Source of the DNA: Grifola frondosa
Taxonomy: Eukaryota > Basidiomycota > Agaricomycetes > Polyporales > Grifolaceae
Direction of reading: 5' to 3'
Assembly: GCA_001683735.1 (NCBI GenBank)
Contig: LUGG01000009.1
Coordinates: 1,488,001 to 1,552,000, forward strand
DNA: 64,000 nt
Below the pieces are notes generated by a model. The model did no database searches. It had not been told where the DNA came from and was given only the letters and a program-made list of their open reading frames with translations. A program made the position numbers and the translations under genes. This document shows positions 10,264-22,025 of the stretch, in pieces. The first letter of the stretch is position 1. The number at the start of each line of letters is the position of its first letter.

Positions 10264-13200
10264 TCAGTCGAGACTACCGGTACATACGAATATTCTAAGC
10301 ACCAAAATAACGTTACATTCAGTCCTCCCAGGGTAAGTGTCAAATTCTGCCCATAGGGCCTGCAACTCGGACTCTTGCGGTCGGGTATCAATTGCCGCCG
10401 TCTCCTGCAGCTCCACTATCTTGTCCATAGTCACAACAGGTGAATTCTTGCCCCTCATCGCTACTAACGTCACTGTGTCCGGTGATAGAGACCCAAAATT
10501 CCCAAGTCGTATATCTGCCCCTTCAATCACCTGGACGAGCTTGCCCGAATTCGCAGTGCGAATCTCGATGAACTCCGGGAGAAGAGGAAGATATGACCAC
10601 CGCGATGAGTGTAAGAAATTGCTTTAGACTCCCAGCGGAGATAGCCTGACGAGCGGCTGGGGACGCCGTGTCTATCGATGTAGCAGCCATGTTCTGGTAA
10701 AACAGATGAGTGACTCATGTATACAGGAATTGACGCAGGCCATACCATCATAAATGACGAGCATTTCGTCCGAGCCCTCCACGCGCACAAGACCCAACGG
10801 CTTCGCCGCGGAACATTTCGTCTTCAGTTTGGCCATTGGCTCGTTGTTCTCCACTCCGCGGAAATTGGGAATGGGGCCAAGTTCTGACCGGACAAACTCA
10901 GGCTTATTAAGACAGATGATATTATATCAGAATTTGCATCAAGCAACCGAGACACGTCACTGACTTCGTGGGATCCGCCATATAGATAGTCTTTTCTGTG
11001 CATAGAGCGACCCATTTGAACCTGGGCAGTGCAGTAATATTATGTATGTCTTTCAGCGCGGAAAGCGGCTAACATTTTCGCGCATATTAGGATAATCTAT
11101 ATACGCCGAGAGAAAAAGGCTCACCTCGCCGAATGAAGAACTCTGCTTCTCACTCGAAACCTCGAGTGCATAGACGTATATTTGCATAAGCCTCTTGGCC
11201 GCATACATGACTGGCATGAACGAAGTTAGCTCCCTCTTCATGATCATAGCAACGGAACCATCATTGCTCACCTACGGTCCGGCTCCCGATGCGACCTGCA
11301 CGAAAGAAGAGTACCGAGCTATCGGCGACCCGCTCTACGGACGAGTCAAGCTTATGTGCGGGAGAAAGTCCCATGGACACGCGCACAAGCAGATCAAGCG
11401 GATAGGCAAAAAGCCCAAGATCGTGGAGGACGAGGAATTGATTTGCTTCTGGGAGCGCAAGTATACATGTCGGGTTCGTTACACTGATAACCTTACGAAA
11501 AGCTGGAATTAAAGTACGATATATTAACGTTGGTACTCGATAAGAGCGAAACACCAACCTGCTGAACCTAGCTCGGCGACATACACGCCTGACGGGCATG
11601 CAATCGCAATGAAATGTTTGGATTTGCTGGCTGTGCAGCCCATTATCCTAATTAGTAGCATAAAGCGAAAGACAATATAGTACGAACAGAAACGCGCAGC
11701 GGCGGTAATCTTGCCAGTGAAATATGCTCCACCACTGTACGTCGCGCCTTTCTCGGAGTATTTGAAATAGCCTTCGTTTATTACTTGGGACGCAAACCAC
11801 TATGAGCCACCGAACTGAGATTGACATATGTCTGCAGGAAATATGATCACTGACCTTATTGGCATCTTGTCTGGCCTTCCGTACTCCTATTGCATCTACT
11901 AGCGCATCACGCCATCTCACTCTGATAGCTTCGCTTCTAGCATGCAAGAAGTACCGTCTAGAAATTCGTGCCGACGCGTGATATATAATGAAAGGGTACA
12001 TCTTGCGATAGTGTGGGCGGAAGCTCTCGAAGATGCTGCGCCCATTCCCGCTCTCTTCGGCTTTTTCCTTGCGATCAACAGGAGGATCGTCAAACCCTTC
12101 GATGCATAGGTATTCAAGGGGTATAGGCTGAGGATAAGTGAGAAGAAGCTCCTACTGCGCCAAAAGTATAACACCTACACGAGAGATGATCTTGTGCTTC
12201 GTGACACTGCTTGAGCGAATTTCATCCTTGAGCATTGTACTGCGTGGAATATCAACAGTGATTGGGACACGGCTCTATATCGAACGCACAATAGTTGTCA
12301 AATAGTGCAACGTTCAGGTCAGCCCAGACATCTTGTTTGTAACGTCTTGCCAGTTCACCCCGATAGACCAGTGTTCGGCTCTCATCGTACAGATCCATAT
12401 CCTGAAACGATGCACGTCAAACACAATAACAACACACGAATGCTGGCGCTCACCATGATCTCGCCCCTCTCATATACCAGATTTTCGCATAGGTTCCAAA
12501 ATTTGACCTTTCCTTCCGCTGCGACAATACCGGCTGTGTGCTCTTGATGAAGTCACGAAGAATGCCTAAAATAAGGGGTATTGTTTCCATGTCTGGGTGG
12601 TCCGCATCTGTGGCCTTCAATGCGTTCTCAAGCAGCAGGGCCAGGCGCGGAGGCGCGTCACCGGGCGTGACAAAAATGTGATGAGATCGCGTTTTCGAAC
12701 GCGCGGATCGAGCGAGCCTGCTGGATAAAATACTGATATTTCTGTGCCCGTCTCAATTCTGCACGATGACATGCTTCCGCCAAGGGATAGTGCTTGATAT
12801 AGTCCTCGTAATCATTGCGAAACAACAAGCTTGCTAAAGAGAGTTGTAGACGTGAGGAAAAAGATGTATGAGATATACTTACTATCTAAGATAATATCAG
12901 CGACGCTCTGGATAAGCGGGTGCTGTTCGCGTTGTCGGTTGAATAGTGCAGCGAGCATGCGTTGATGGTGTCGAGGATGTGATCGAGGTTGTGGAACACT
13001 TCTTGTACAAACAAGCGCACACGCTCTTTAGGGACTGCTGAAGTGTTGATCAATGGGTCAATGAAGACCTATCATATGGGTGAACATGACGCGGAGTAGA
13101 AAAAAAATGTTTGAGGACCTCCTTGAGAAGTTCAAGATCGGAAACGTAATCCCTCTCCGACTTGATGATTTCGAAGAGGACCGACTGCCTCTTTATTTCT

Positions 13201-13911
13201 GTCTTGTCCAAGACATCAAGTGCTTCGGGAGGCACGAGGAGATGCCACTCTTCACTGCTCTCGGGGTTCGCCAACTTGAAATCGATGCAACCCTTCCTCG
13301 GAGTCAAGACTAGACGGAGGTCAATGGAGACAGATTACAACATAGCAAGATGACATACGTCAAATTGGACAATTCATCCGAGAGTTCCTTGGGAACTAAC
13401 TGAGCAGAATGGGTACGTAGAAACGACAAGCTGAACACGACCAGAACACACCTCTGGCGTACTCTCAAAGGATGGAGGCCGAGACTCGCCGGTGGGTATA
13501 GTGGGAGCCGTAAGCGTGCTAGGGCTCAAAACAAGGTCACTTCGTGTGCTTCGATGACCAAGAGTGACCGAACTACTCGGTCGGTAGGATGATCGTTGGG
13601 AAGAGGATCGGTGGAGTTGTAACTGAGGTTCAGGAAATGTGATATGCGATGTTTCAGCCTCGTATGCGCTAGTCGCCCTACTCGGAGGTCGTGAAGGCAC
13701 GTCGAGGCTTATTCGCGGATAACTAGTGTCTGGAGCAGGGGCAGTATAGGCAGAGTGGCGTCGATCTGCCCAAAGATTTAACGGAGGCGATAGAGGTGAT
13801 GCAAAGGCCCTAGATGAAGGGGGCAGGTTTGAGGAGGTGGTTCCTCTGGGGGAATTGCAATATGAGGATGGGGTCGATGAGCCATGGATGGTCCGAAACT
13901 GCTAGTCGCAC
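10264..13911 (-). CDS. Rho guanine-nucleotide exchange factor (DH-PH-CNH)
   Basis: The minus strand encodes, in many exons, a Rom1/Rom2-type activator of Rho1 GTPase, which controls cell-wall synthesis and polarity. The N-terminal exons (13.9-13.4 kb) are Ser/Pro-rich (RPPSRATSAYEAE, STLTAPTIPTGESRPPS). The DH domain starts near 13.2 kb with KRQSVLFEIIKSERDYVSDLELL and continues VPKERVRLFVQEVFHNLD and MLAALFNRQREQHPLIQ (12.9 kb). The PH region is at 12.1-11.8 kb (YPFIIYHASARISRRYFLH, RVRWRDALVDAIG). The CNH domain follows at 11.6-10.3 kb (FIAIACPSGVYVAELG, TMDKIVELQETAAID, LWAEFDTYP). Within the DH domain the frame shifts by one base near 12967-12972, between NLDHILD and RMLAALF. The first exon was not placed, and the exact C-terminus (stop at 10264) is tentative. 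Confidence 0.75.
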
Positions 13912-14457
13912 CCAGAGAAGTTGAGACTAATACGATACACTTTAAGCAAGGCAGACGCGGATAAGGTTTCTGTGCTCCCACAGCCTGAAATTTCAGTCTA
14001 GGACCCCTCAAGGTATTGAAGGCGCAGCAAAGGAAATAGCACACTTACCAGCAATACGATTACAGATAGCTCCGTATCTCGGTCACTATGGGAGAACAAG
14101 AATAATTATTGAAGCTTTTAGGCAATACACTGAATTAGACCAGGATTCCTGTAATTTCCAATGAGGTTGCGAGCCAGAGCATAAGGAAATGCTATGAAGT
14201 TCTGTGCGGCACTTAAGCTGATATGATTCACTTTAGTGGTTCTTGCGCCACACCTATCAAACTTTGAGGCGGAGATGATATTCTATGATCTCCGAGTCAT
14301 TCATTTTAAATGGCGGTACAACCACTCCAATTTTCGAAATCCTCCAGCCTGTCTATCTTTTGCTGCTCGATTCTAGGGAGATAACGCTCACACGAGGTGC
14401 TTAACCAGTCTACTCTTCATATTTCACACTCTTATACATCTAACTCTGCAAGTGTTA
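13912..14457. other. Divergent intergenic region
   Basis: This holds the unplaced 5' end and promoter of the Rho GEF (minus) and the promoter of the orphan gene (plus). No separate gene is seen. Confidence 0.35.
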
Positions 14458-16764
14458 TGCAAAGCGACCTATCGACTATCATCGATAATGACGACAACGT
14501 CGATGCCGATTCCCTCTTCGGTTCTCCTCCGCCCTCCCAGGCAGAGGTAGCTCATCACCACCGCTAGCACTTCCTAGCGGTGAAAGTTCTGCACAAAACG
14601 TGGGGACCCTTGCACTTCCTGGTTCCCATCTCGTAGCTGAACTACCAGTCACTCCGCCAGCATTACCGTTGACTTCAGGCACACATGCTGCCTCTCAACC
14701 GCCTTCTCGGGCTGCGACTGTGCAACCACCGTCAGCACCTCCTACGTTTCAGAGGTCATCCTCAGCCCCATGAGGTCCTCCACTGCGGAACGCACCTTGC
14801 GTAAATCCAAGAAGGCAAAGGAGAAGTCCACCACACCCAGGCCTACTCCGCCTCCCATACCACTTCCATCACAAGCGAGCCTACTCCGCCCAATTTTCTG
14901 AGAAATCAACAAGCGTTGCTCGGTCTTGCAGGTGCGTGGGAGGTGTCAATCCTCGAACCTCTCTATTTTACGTACACGCGTGGACAGAGTGCTGAAAATC
15001 CGATTGTCGTCGAGGATGCCCCGCAAGCACAACCTTCCATATCCGCCGTCCCCGTCTTGCTGCAGTCGATCCCGCACAGCTCCCCAAGCCTTCGAGTGAG
15101 CAGATCTTAGGTACGCTGCTCAAGCAGAAAAACATATTTCCCGTCGTCGAGTCACTCCTGCGTCTTCTGGTCCTGGCTCTGTGACAGCTACCTCTGCACC
15201 GCCTTACTACCCTTCTCGTACTAGCTTTGGGCGAGGATCGCCACCGGGACAGAGTCAGGCCCCTCCACTCAAGCGTCGCAAGCTATCCTCTGTCCCTGCA
15301 GGAGCAGCTGATTGGGACGTGCCATATCCTTTCCAGGCTGGCCAGGGACCAGAAAATTACTACACGAACTGGGAACGTGAGCGCGGAAAACAGCTGCTCG
15401 CCGATCTTGTACAGCTCGTGCAAAATGCGGCGAAAAAAGCCGCGACGAAGGCCTACTCCAACAGCGTCAGCACAGGAGCAGAAGGTGAGAAATCACTATC
15501 GCCCAGCAACGATGACATATGGCATCGATTGTACACAAACCTCTCTCCCTCCTTCCGCGGCAGGCCTAGCACAATCCAGCTGGGAAGCTTCGCAGGCAGG
15601 AACATCCTCCCCATATCCAGCGTCCAATTCACTGCCTCAGCCATCGACGCCATTTGATCAGTTGCTTGATTCCATCCTCGCTTTGCAGCGACAACAGCAG
15701 GAGCAGCAACCGAGGCAACCCGACCAGTCACTTCAATCGCAATTCGAAGTCATTCACCGCGGGTTCTCGTAATCATTTGAGCTCATCGAGTTCATCGACT
15801 CCGCATTCATCGACACCGAATGTGTCAGAAAATACACCACCGTACTTCGATAATTGGGCTATCGATGCTCACCTCAAACCCTCCTGGGGACCCTACGGAT
15901 GACGGAGTCGATCGGGATTTTGACCTCCTGTACTTCAACTCCTCGATATTTGGCGCACCAACGCCATCGGAATCTCAGCCATTCCCTGATTTCCTGATCG
16001 ACCCTGCGCTCCTTGCATCCGAGGAGAATTCTCCACCAGACTCCCAGCCCCCAGCTTCGACTTCATACGGAACTGTAAAGAGGCCTGTCACGGCGTCGAC
16101 TTCGGATACAACAGTAGGGTCAGGTCCATCTGGTACGGGTTGTGCAGCCGTCCCCCCTACCCCATCCCTCGTGGACTCCCCGTTAGCGTCTACAAGCTCA
16201 CTTCCGGATCCGGGTACGCCGCCCCCGTGGGAGTGGCCATTCCCACAAGAGCTCATCCAGCCCGATGTTACGTTGTCGACGGGCGACCAAGGAGCATCAA
16301 GTTGCCAGATACCCTGTCATGCAGATATTAACTTGACTCAAGGGCAAGCGGAGATGGTGGTGACACCCACGGGGTCGAGTACGATGCTAGCGTCTCTTAC
16401 GCCAATAGCAGCTCAGCCAACACCGAAGCCGCAGGCGTTCTTCCCGCAGCAGATACCGTATTATCCGACCACGCCTCTGTATCAGCAGACTAGTTTGACA
16501 CCTTCCCAAACACAAGTCCTACCGCAAGCCGTGCAGCCCTCTACTTCATCTCAAGCGCAAGTTTCTCAGCCTCATGCTCCCACGTTGAAGCCTCCGGGGC
16601 GCCCCTCCGCGCATGCTGGGCCTGATCGGAAGGCCACACTGCATCGGGCGCGGGAGATGAGAGAGGCGCTTGCCGCGGCGGTGGAGCGTGCGAAGGTGGA
16701 ACTGTGGGAGACGACGTTGGAACAGGGAGTGCTGGTAGGGTTGACGAAGGAGGTTCTTGAGTAG
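14458..16764 (+). pseudogene. Pro/Ser-rich orphan nuclear-type protein, frame broken repeatedly
   Basis: Coding character runs through the region, but the frame changes several times. It opens with MQSDLSTIIDNDDNVDADSL and SLFGSPPPSQAE, then continues in another frame (LPSGESSAQNVGTLALPG), then another (RSSTAERTLRKSKKAKEKS), another (SEPTPPNFLRNQQALLGLA) and another (EQILGTLLKQKNIFPVVES). The later part is RKLSSVPAGAADWDVPYPFQ, LLADLVQLVQNAAKKAA, and from 15.9 kb a long open stretch (DRDFDLLYFNSSIFG) ending in a charged helix (ALAAAVERAKVELWETTLEQ) at 16764. Some junctions (a 73-nt piece after 14927) are real introns, but three or four shifts in 14.54-14.88 kb have no usable splice sites. The composition (basic patch, long disordered Pro/Ser/Gln tracts, C-terminal coiled coil) suggests a nuclear regulator. 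I do not recognise the family. Decay and sequence error both remain open. Confidence 0.5.
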
Positions 16765-18000
16765 GGGTGATGTTCATGTTGTACGCTTTTCTTCGAGCTT
16801 CCCTGCTATGACGTGTGATACTCATATCGTTCTCGCAGCTAACCATAATATAACGGGACAAATATCAATTGTTTGACTTCGGTGCGAACACATCTTGGTG
16901 CTCCGGAGCGTAGGCCTCAACATTCCTGTTTGATTCGAGTTAGCTTCCAATGATCATTTTGCTGTCACAGAACGTTGCAGATTTCGTCGATTTACCTTCT
17001 GAAGAACCCGCAGGTGAATCTGCGAAGTCCTGGAACGAGAGTTGTGACTCGAGGCATCATATATCTCACAACATAGTGTGAACCGATGATGGTGATACCG
17101 ATGCAACGTGATGGACCCCAAACTCTCAGCATCTTTCGCGCAAATTGACGCATTTTTGAATGGGTACCCCCTTCACTGGGCTGTTTCTTTTACCGGCTTA
17201 TTTTTGACGGCATGCAGCTGCATTCTCTTCAATCCTCCGGGATATTTGCTGATGCGAGTTGAGTTCGAACCAATTCTCGAATTAACCATTAGTTGATTCG
17301 GCTGTTTCAGGATATGCCACTGCCTGCTCATGAATGTTGTGAGATGTAGTGTTGCAGATGTGTCACTGCCCTTGGAGACCATCGTTGTTCCTTTCACAGA
17401 AAAGCTGCCTAGAAGATTGCCGTCCGAGTAGACTTTTCAAAATGTGAGAGCCGTCCAATAAAGAGAGCTTCGCGGAGGAATATGTGCGCATGGGTCTGGA
17501 ATCGCAGCACGCGTCAGGACCCCGAATGACTCTTGGGTTCTGTGGGCACGGACCACCTCAATTCTACACGAAAGTGTTCTGCACAGTGTGTGGCACGTAG
17601 TATATGTTGTCCAAGACCATTTCAACGTGAAATATAGATTTCTTTATGCAAATTGATGGATGCCGAGTGACACAAATTTGAAAGCGCGAATCGAAGTCTC
17701 TGATCAATTTGTGGTAGGGGGGAATCCGGGGTCCCCATCGTCGAAATGAGTGCAAGAGAGTTGCACATCACAGCTTGCAGTCCCCTCGAAGCGTCCCAGC
17801 TTCACCTCGACGTCCCCCCAGTTCTTCGCACTTCTCCTCGTCTTTGCTCGCTGTATTCTCGACGGTTAAGACAGGTCTAGCAGCACCGGTCTGTTGTTTG
17901 CATCCAGCCTCGCGGTTTGCTGGTTTTCCTGTTATCGTTTACTTGACTTCCTGTTCTTTCTCGTCAACTCCTCTTTTTTGTCTCATTCTGTTGTTTCTTC
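16765..18000. other. Intergenic, no gene seen
   Basis: About 1.2 kb with only short ORFs. The last 250 bases are rich in C/T (17.77-18.0 kb), as expected for the promoter and 5' UTR of the ataxin-2 gene. Confidence 0.45.
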
Positions 18001-21000
18001 ATGGCTACCACTGCCAGACAAACTAAGCCCCCAAGGAAGGCAATTCCCGAGCCTCCTGTCAGGTCTGATCCTTTTCTTTGAATGTACAACCGTATCCTTA
18101 CGTCCCAACTACGTCGTCCTAGACGTGCCCCCGCATGGACTGGCGCACGCGCATCACCTACCTTCTCTCCAGCCACCCCAAATGTCCGTGTGCCCAACGG
18201 CTCCCAACCCGCTAGCGCAGGAGCCTTCCCCCCTCTCGCTCAGACCAATGGTGTCCGCTCCACGGACAACTCGCATGAGCGTATCCTTCAGCAACTGTCC
18301 GGCCTCACAGTGTGTTGACTTTTCTTTCTATATGCATCGATATGCCTTGGCTCGAAGTATTCATTCCATGACTAATAGGGTACGACGGTTACCGTCTCGA
18401 CCAAGACCAATCAGCGCTACGAGGGCGTTGTAGCCTCCACGGGCACCGAAGGCGATACCACGGGAGTAACGCTGAAGGATGTGAGGGATATCTCTATTCC
18501 TGGCGCTCCCATCCGCGACCAGGTGTTTATCGCCGCAACGAATATCGACCAGTGGTCTTCCGGCCCAGCAGATGCGAAGGCGCCTAACGGTGACAGTGCG
18601 TATCTTTCGCACAAGCACAGAATAAGACTGACTTGGAATTATTCAAGGTTTCAAAACGGATACGGACATTAGCCAAGGTCAACGACGCGAACGTGAGCTA
18701 CAGGCTTGGCAACCGACTGTTGACGAGAACGGCACAGCGACGGTGACTGTAGCGGCCACACGACATGTGGACGAGGTGACATTCGGGCCAGGAGCGTCGG
18801 GGGCCAATGGTGCATGGGATCAGTTCGCTGCTAACGAGAAGCTGTTCGGGTGAAGGCAGGCTTCGATGAAGATGCCTACACCACAAAGTTGGACCGTAAT
18901 GCGCCGGACTTCAAGGAGCGGGAGCGAAAGGCGCTACAACTTGCAAACGAGATTATGGGTGTAAGTAATCTTTCAAGTTTGCCAGATATAACTCTGAACT
19001 CGCGCAGTCATCTACGACCAATGTCCATATAGCCGAGGAGAGAGTCATGAATTTGGCGAACGACAACAGTACAAACGAAGAGGACAAGTGAGTGCATCCA
19101 GTTCTATTTGGCACTAAACCTTGATTAATCATTATCAGATACGGTGCAGTGGTCAGGGGTGCGAATGCCTACGTTCCTCCCGGCGCACGCAAGACAAACG
19201 CAACCACATCATCTCCCGTCAAACCGGATCTCCCAAAGGTTTCCATCAATGCTCCAGATGGTTCCTCCGTTCCCGCCCCACAGACTTCAACACCGACACC
19301 GCCTAAAGCTGCTTCACCGGCACCTTCAAGCTCGTCGGCGGCGAACAGGGTGTGCATCTTCGTCAACATATTGATGAGTGACGCTGATGCATTACACGCA
19401 GCCTGCAGCAGATCCTATTCCCGCTTTTCGTGACTTTGTCTCAACCGAGAAGGATCGGTTGATGAAGAAGAAGCAGGCTCTCATGAAGAATGAGATGGAC
19501 AAGCGCAAAGCCGAGTTGCTCAAGTTTAGCCAGAGCTTCAAAGTACGTCATCATGCTATCTGTGGCTGCGAATCCCTTCTCATCACATTCTCCCGTTGCA
19601 CAGCTCAACAAGCCGATTCCGGAAGACCTCGTTCCTATCCTCGCCAAGGATGCAGAGAAGCAGCGCCAGATCAAGGAAAAATCGAGCAAGGACGCTCAGT
19701 CCTCCCACGCGCGCGCCATTGGCGTTGCAACCACGACCGTCCTCGCTCCCGCAACTGCAGTTCGCCCTTCAGCACCGCCCACCAGTAAGGCTGCTCCAGA
19801 GACTACCCGTCAGTCCGTCGCGAAGACAAGCGCTGGTGCCCCGATGGCGAAGACTGCGACTGCGCCTGCAAAGCCCGGTGCGGAGCCGGGCAGCAAGCGT
19901 ATCACGATGTTCATTCAGCCGATTCCACCGTTCAAGGGCAAGCGCTCATCGACAACTGGTACAGCAGGAGCGCCCCCATCTGTGAGCGGACCCGCGAGGC
20001 AGGTATCATCGATAGCGAGCCCGCTATCGCCAGCTGCTGCGAATAGGCTGAATGTGAATGCATCATCGTTTAGGCCTACCGCTACGAAATCTTCTTCGTT
20101 CTCTCCCGTGAGTCTACTATGCTGTCTTGCTTTGATCTGGTTACTGATATGCAATCTGGATAGGGCGGCTCCCCGAATCCGAACAGTACTTCCTCGTCGT
20201 CTGCTTCTCCGAAGAACAAATCTGCGGAGAGCGTTTCGCCCCAGGGCCCTCCCAACCCCTTCTTTGGCACTCGTCTTATCAAGAAAGGGCCGCCCGTGCA
20301 CATCAAAGATGATTTCAACCCATTCAAGTACCACAAAGTCGCAGAGGCATCTGCAGTCTGTGCGTATTTCTTTCGCTCTGTTTTCTTTCTTGCTTTCATT
20401 TTATCTGAGCGGCGGATTGACTCCTGTGTGGTGTGATTTGCAGCGGCTATATGGCCATACAGCGGCAAGCGCTACATGCAGATGTTCCCCCAGCTCCCCA
20501 CACAGCCGCAGCAGCAGTCTCCGCACATGGCACCGCCTGTCCCTCCTCCACCTATGCCGCCTCCGTCATATGAAGAAGACTCGGCCGCGCAGGCTGCTGC
20601 GAGAGGTTACGTATATGCATACCCACCATACGGGTATCCTGGACAGGTGCGTCTGGCAGTTAGTTTTATGAGATATATTCTAATAATTGATGGTGATGTA
20701 GCCCATGATGCCCGGAATGCCCCCTCCGCCTGGGGCGTATATACCAGGACCTTACATGCAGCCGATGCCCTACCCGATGCCTCCTCCAAACGGTATTATC
20801 TCACCGCAAAATTTTCAAGTGAAATATCTGACCAGTTTCGCCATCTCAGCTATGTACCCGTCGACACCCATGGGTCAAATGCCACGTGAGCTGCGCACCC
20901 TCATGTTTTCTTGTGAATGGGACTGACGTAAAGGCATCTTTTCCTTTCAGCACCGCAAGCATACATGCCTCCTCCCCCTCCGCCTGGCACGTATCCTCCC

Positions 21001-21266
21001 CCTCCAAATGGTGCCGGTCACCGGCCATCCATCCCCCTACGCCCATCCCAGCTCACGCCCATCCTTACTATCACCAAAGCCCTCAACGTATGCTCTCCTA
21101 TCAGCTGGTCCCCTTTGGACAGCCCATGACTGATGCGCATCCTACAGTGCAACACGCCGTCCCCTATCCCATGATGATGCCCCCGCCTGGACAGGGCGTG
21201 CCTCCCCATCCATATGAAGCTGCACAAGCTCCTCCTGTGCCGATGGGCGGCGTGGGCCACGCTTAG
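18001..21266 (+). CDS. PBP1: Ataxin-2 / Pbp1 homologue (Lsm and LsmAD domains)
   Basis: An RNA-binding scaffold of stress granules and poly(A)-binding-protein complexes. Exon 1 starts MATTARQTKPPRKAIPEPPV. The SM-like domain is at 18.3-18.6 kb (TTVTVSTKTNQRYEGVVAS, GVTLKDVRDI). The LsmAD domain follows (HVDEVTFG...NEKLFG, GFDEDAYTTKLDRNAPDFKE, ALQLANEIMG). Next come SSTTNVHIAEER and ANAYVPPGARK, then a long Ala/Ser/Pro linker, the conserved HIKDDFNPFKY block, IWPYSGKRYMQMFP, and a Pro/Met/Tyr-rich tail to 21266. About ten exons. At 18847-18850 the LsmAD frame breaks: NEKLFG is followed at once by TGA, and one more G in the CGGG run would restore the frame. A second shift lies in the tail near 21010-21050. 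Identity is firm. Confidence 0.85.
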
Positions 21267-22025
21267 GGGCGCAGCCTATAAGCATTGCATTCTGCAAGTG
21301 GTGCATGCTCTTCGCTTGCTCTGGAGTCGAGGCGTCCTCGGTGTGAGCTGGGCGTGGTCTATGTGCCTATTGTTTGCGATGTGATGCTGCTTTAGTTTGT
21401 CATGTTATTAGTTGCCATTCGTTGTGATGCAATGTTTGAAAAAACTTGCGTTGCGTGTATGGTCGTGTGTATGTGAAAATTCGAGCGGGCCGGCAGCGTG
21501 AAGGTGAATTTATTGTTACGGCCTCGCCATGATCATTTTATGGTTTGACCAAGTTCATCGAGGCCGCACCTCTTGACTTCTTAAGATCTTTATATTCTCC
21601 AGCATGAATGGACTCAGAAGATGAAAGAGCGCTAAAGAGACAACGTTCCTGTACTGTGTGTGGTTCGATTCTTAGCATTGGAGCTCGATGCGCAGCTTTG
21701 CGAAGATATAAGACTTAGCTCAGTTCAGGATAATGTAGTACTACGAGTCTATGAGTCTCAAGTCGCGGAATAGCATCTTTTCAAGTGAAGTTGATTTCAG
21801 TGCCACCGGCAACTGCACTGACAGATGTGGCAGACGCCACAATCGTATTAGTCACGCACGTGATGTGTGACGAACGCGTGACAATGGCAGATCGCGCTTG
21901 TGACGTGAATCCCTCACTTGTTCTCCCATATATACGACCCGAATCGAACTTTGAAAACACCCTGTGTAGGGTCTTGTCGAGTGTTATCAAGCAACGGCGT
22001 AGAAGACTTTTCCAAGCTTGTCACG
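21267..22025. other. Intergenic, SNF5 promoter
   Basis: No gene is seen. Near the SNF5 start are one ACGCGT motif (21874-21879) and a TATA-like CATATATAC (21928-21936) about 90 bases before the ATG. Confidence 0.45.
21928..21936 (+). promoter_or_regulatory. TATA-like element before SNF5
   Basis: CATATATAC ends 89 bases before the ATG at 22026. Assigned by motif and spacing only. Confidence 0.35.

Noticed and set aside
16870..17760. Several 60-75-residue ORFs in the large intergenic region
   Set aside because: None has domain features, and both strands and frames are equally populated.
21659..21672. GGTTCGATTC, possible tRNA B box
   Set aside because: No A box at the right distance and no cloverleaf could be drawn.
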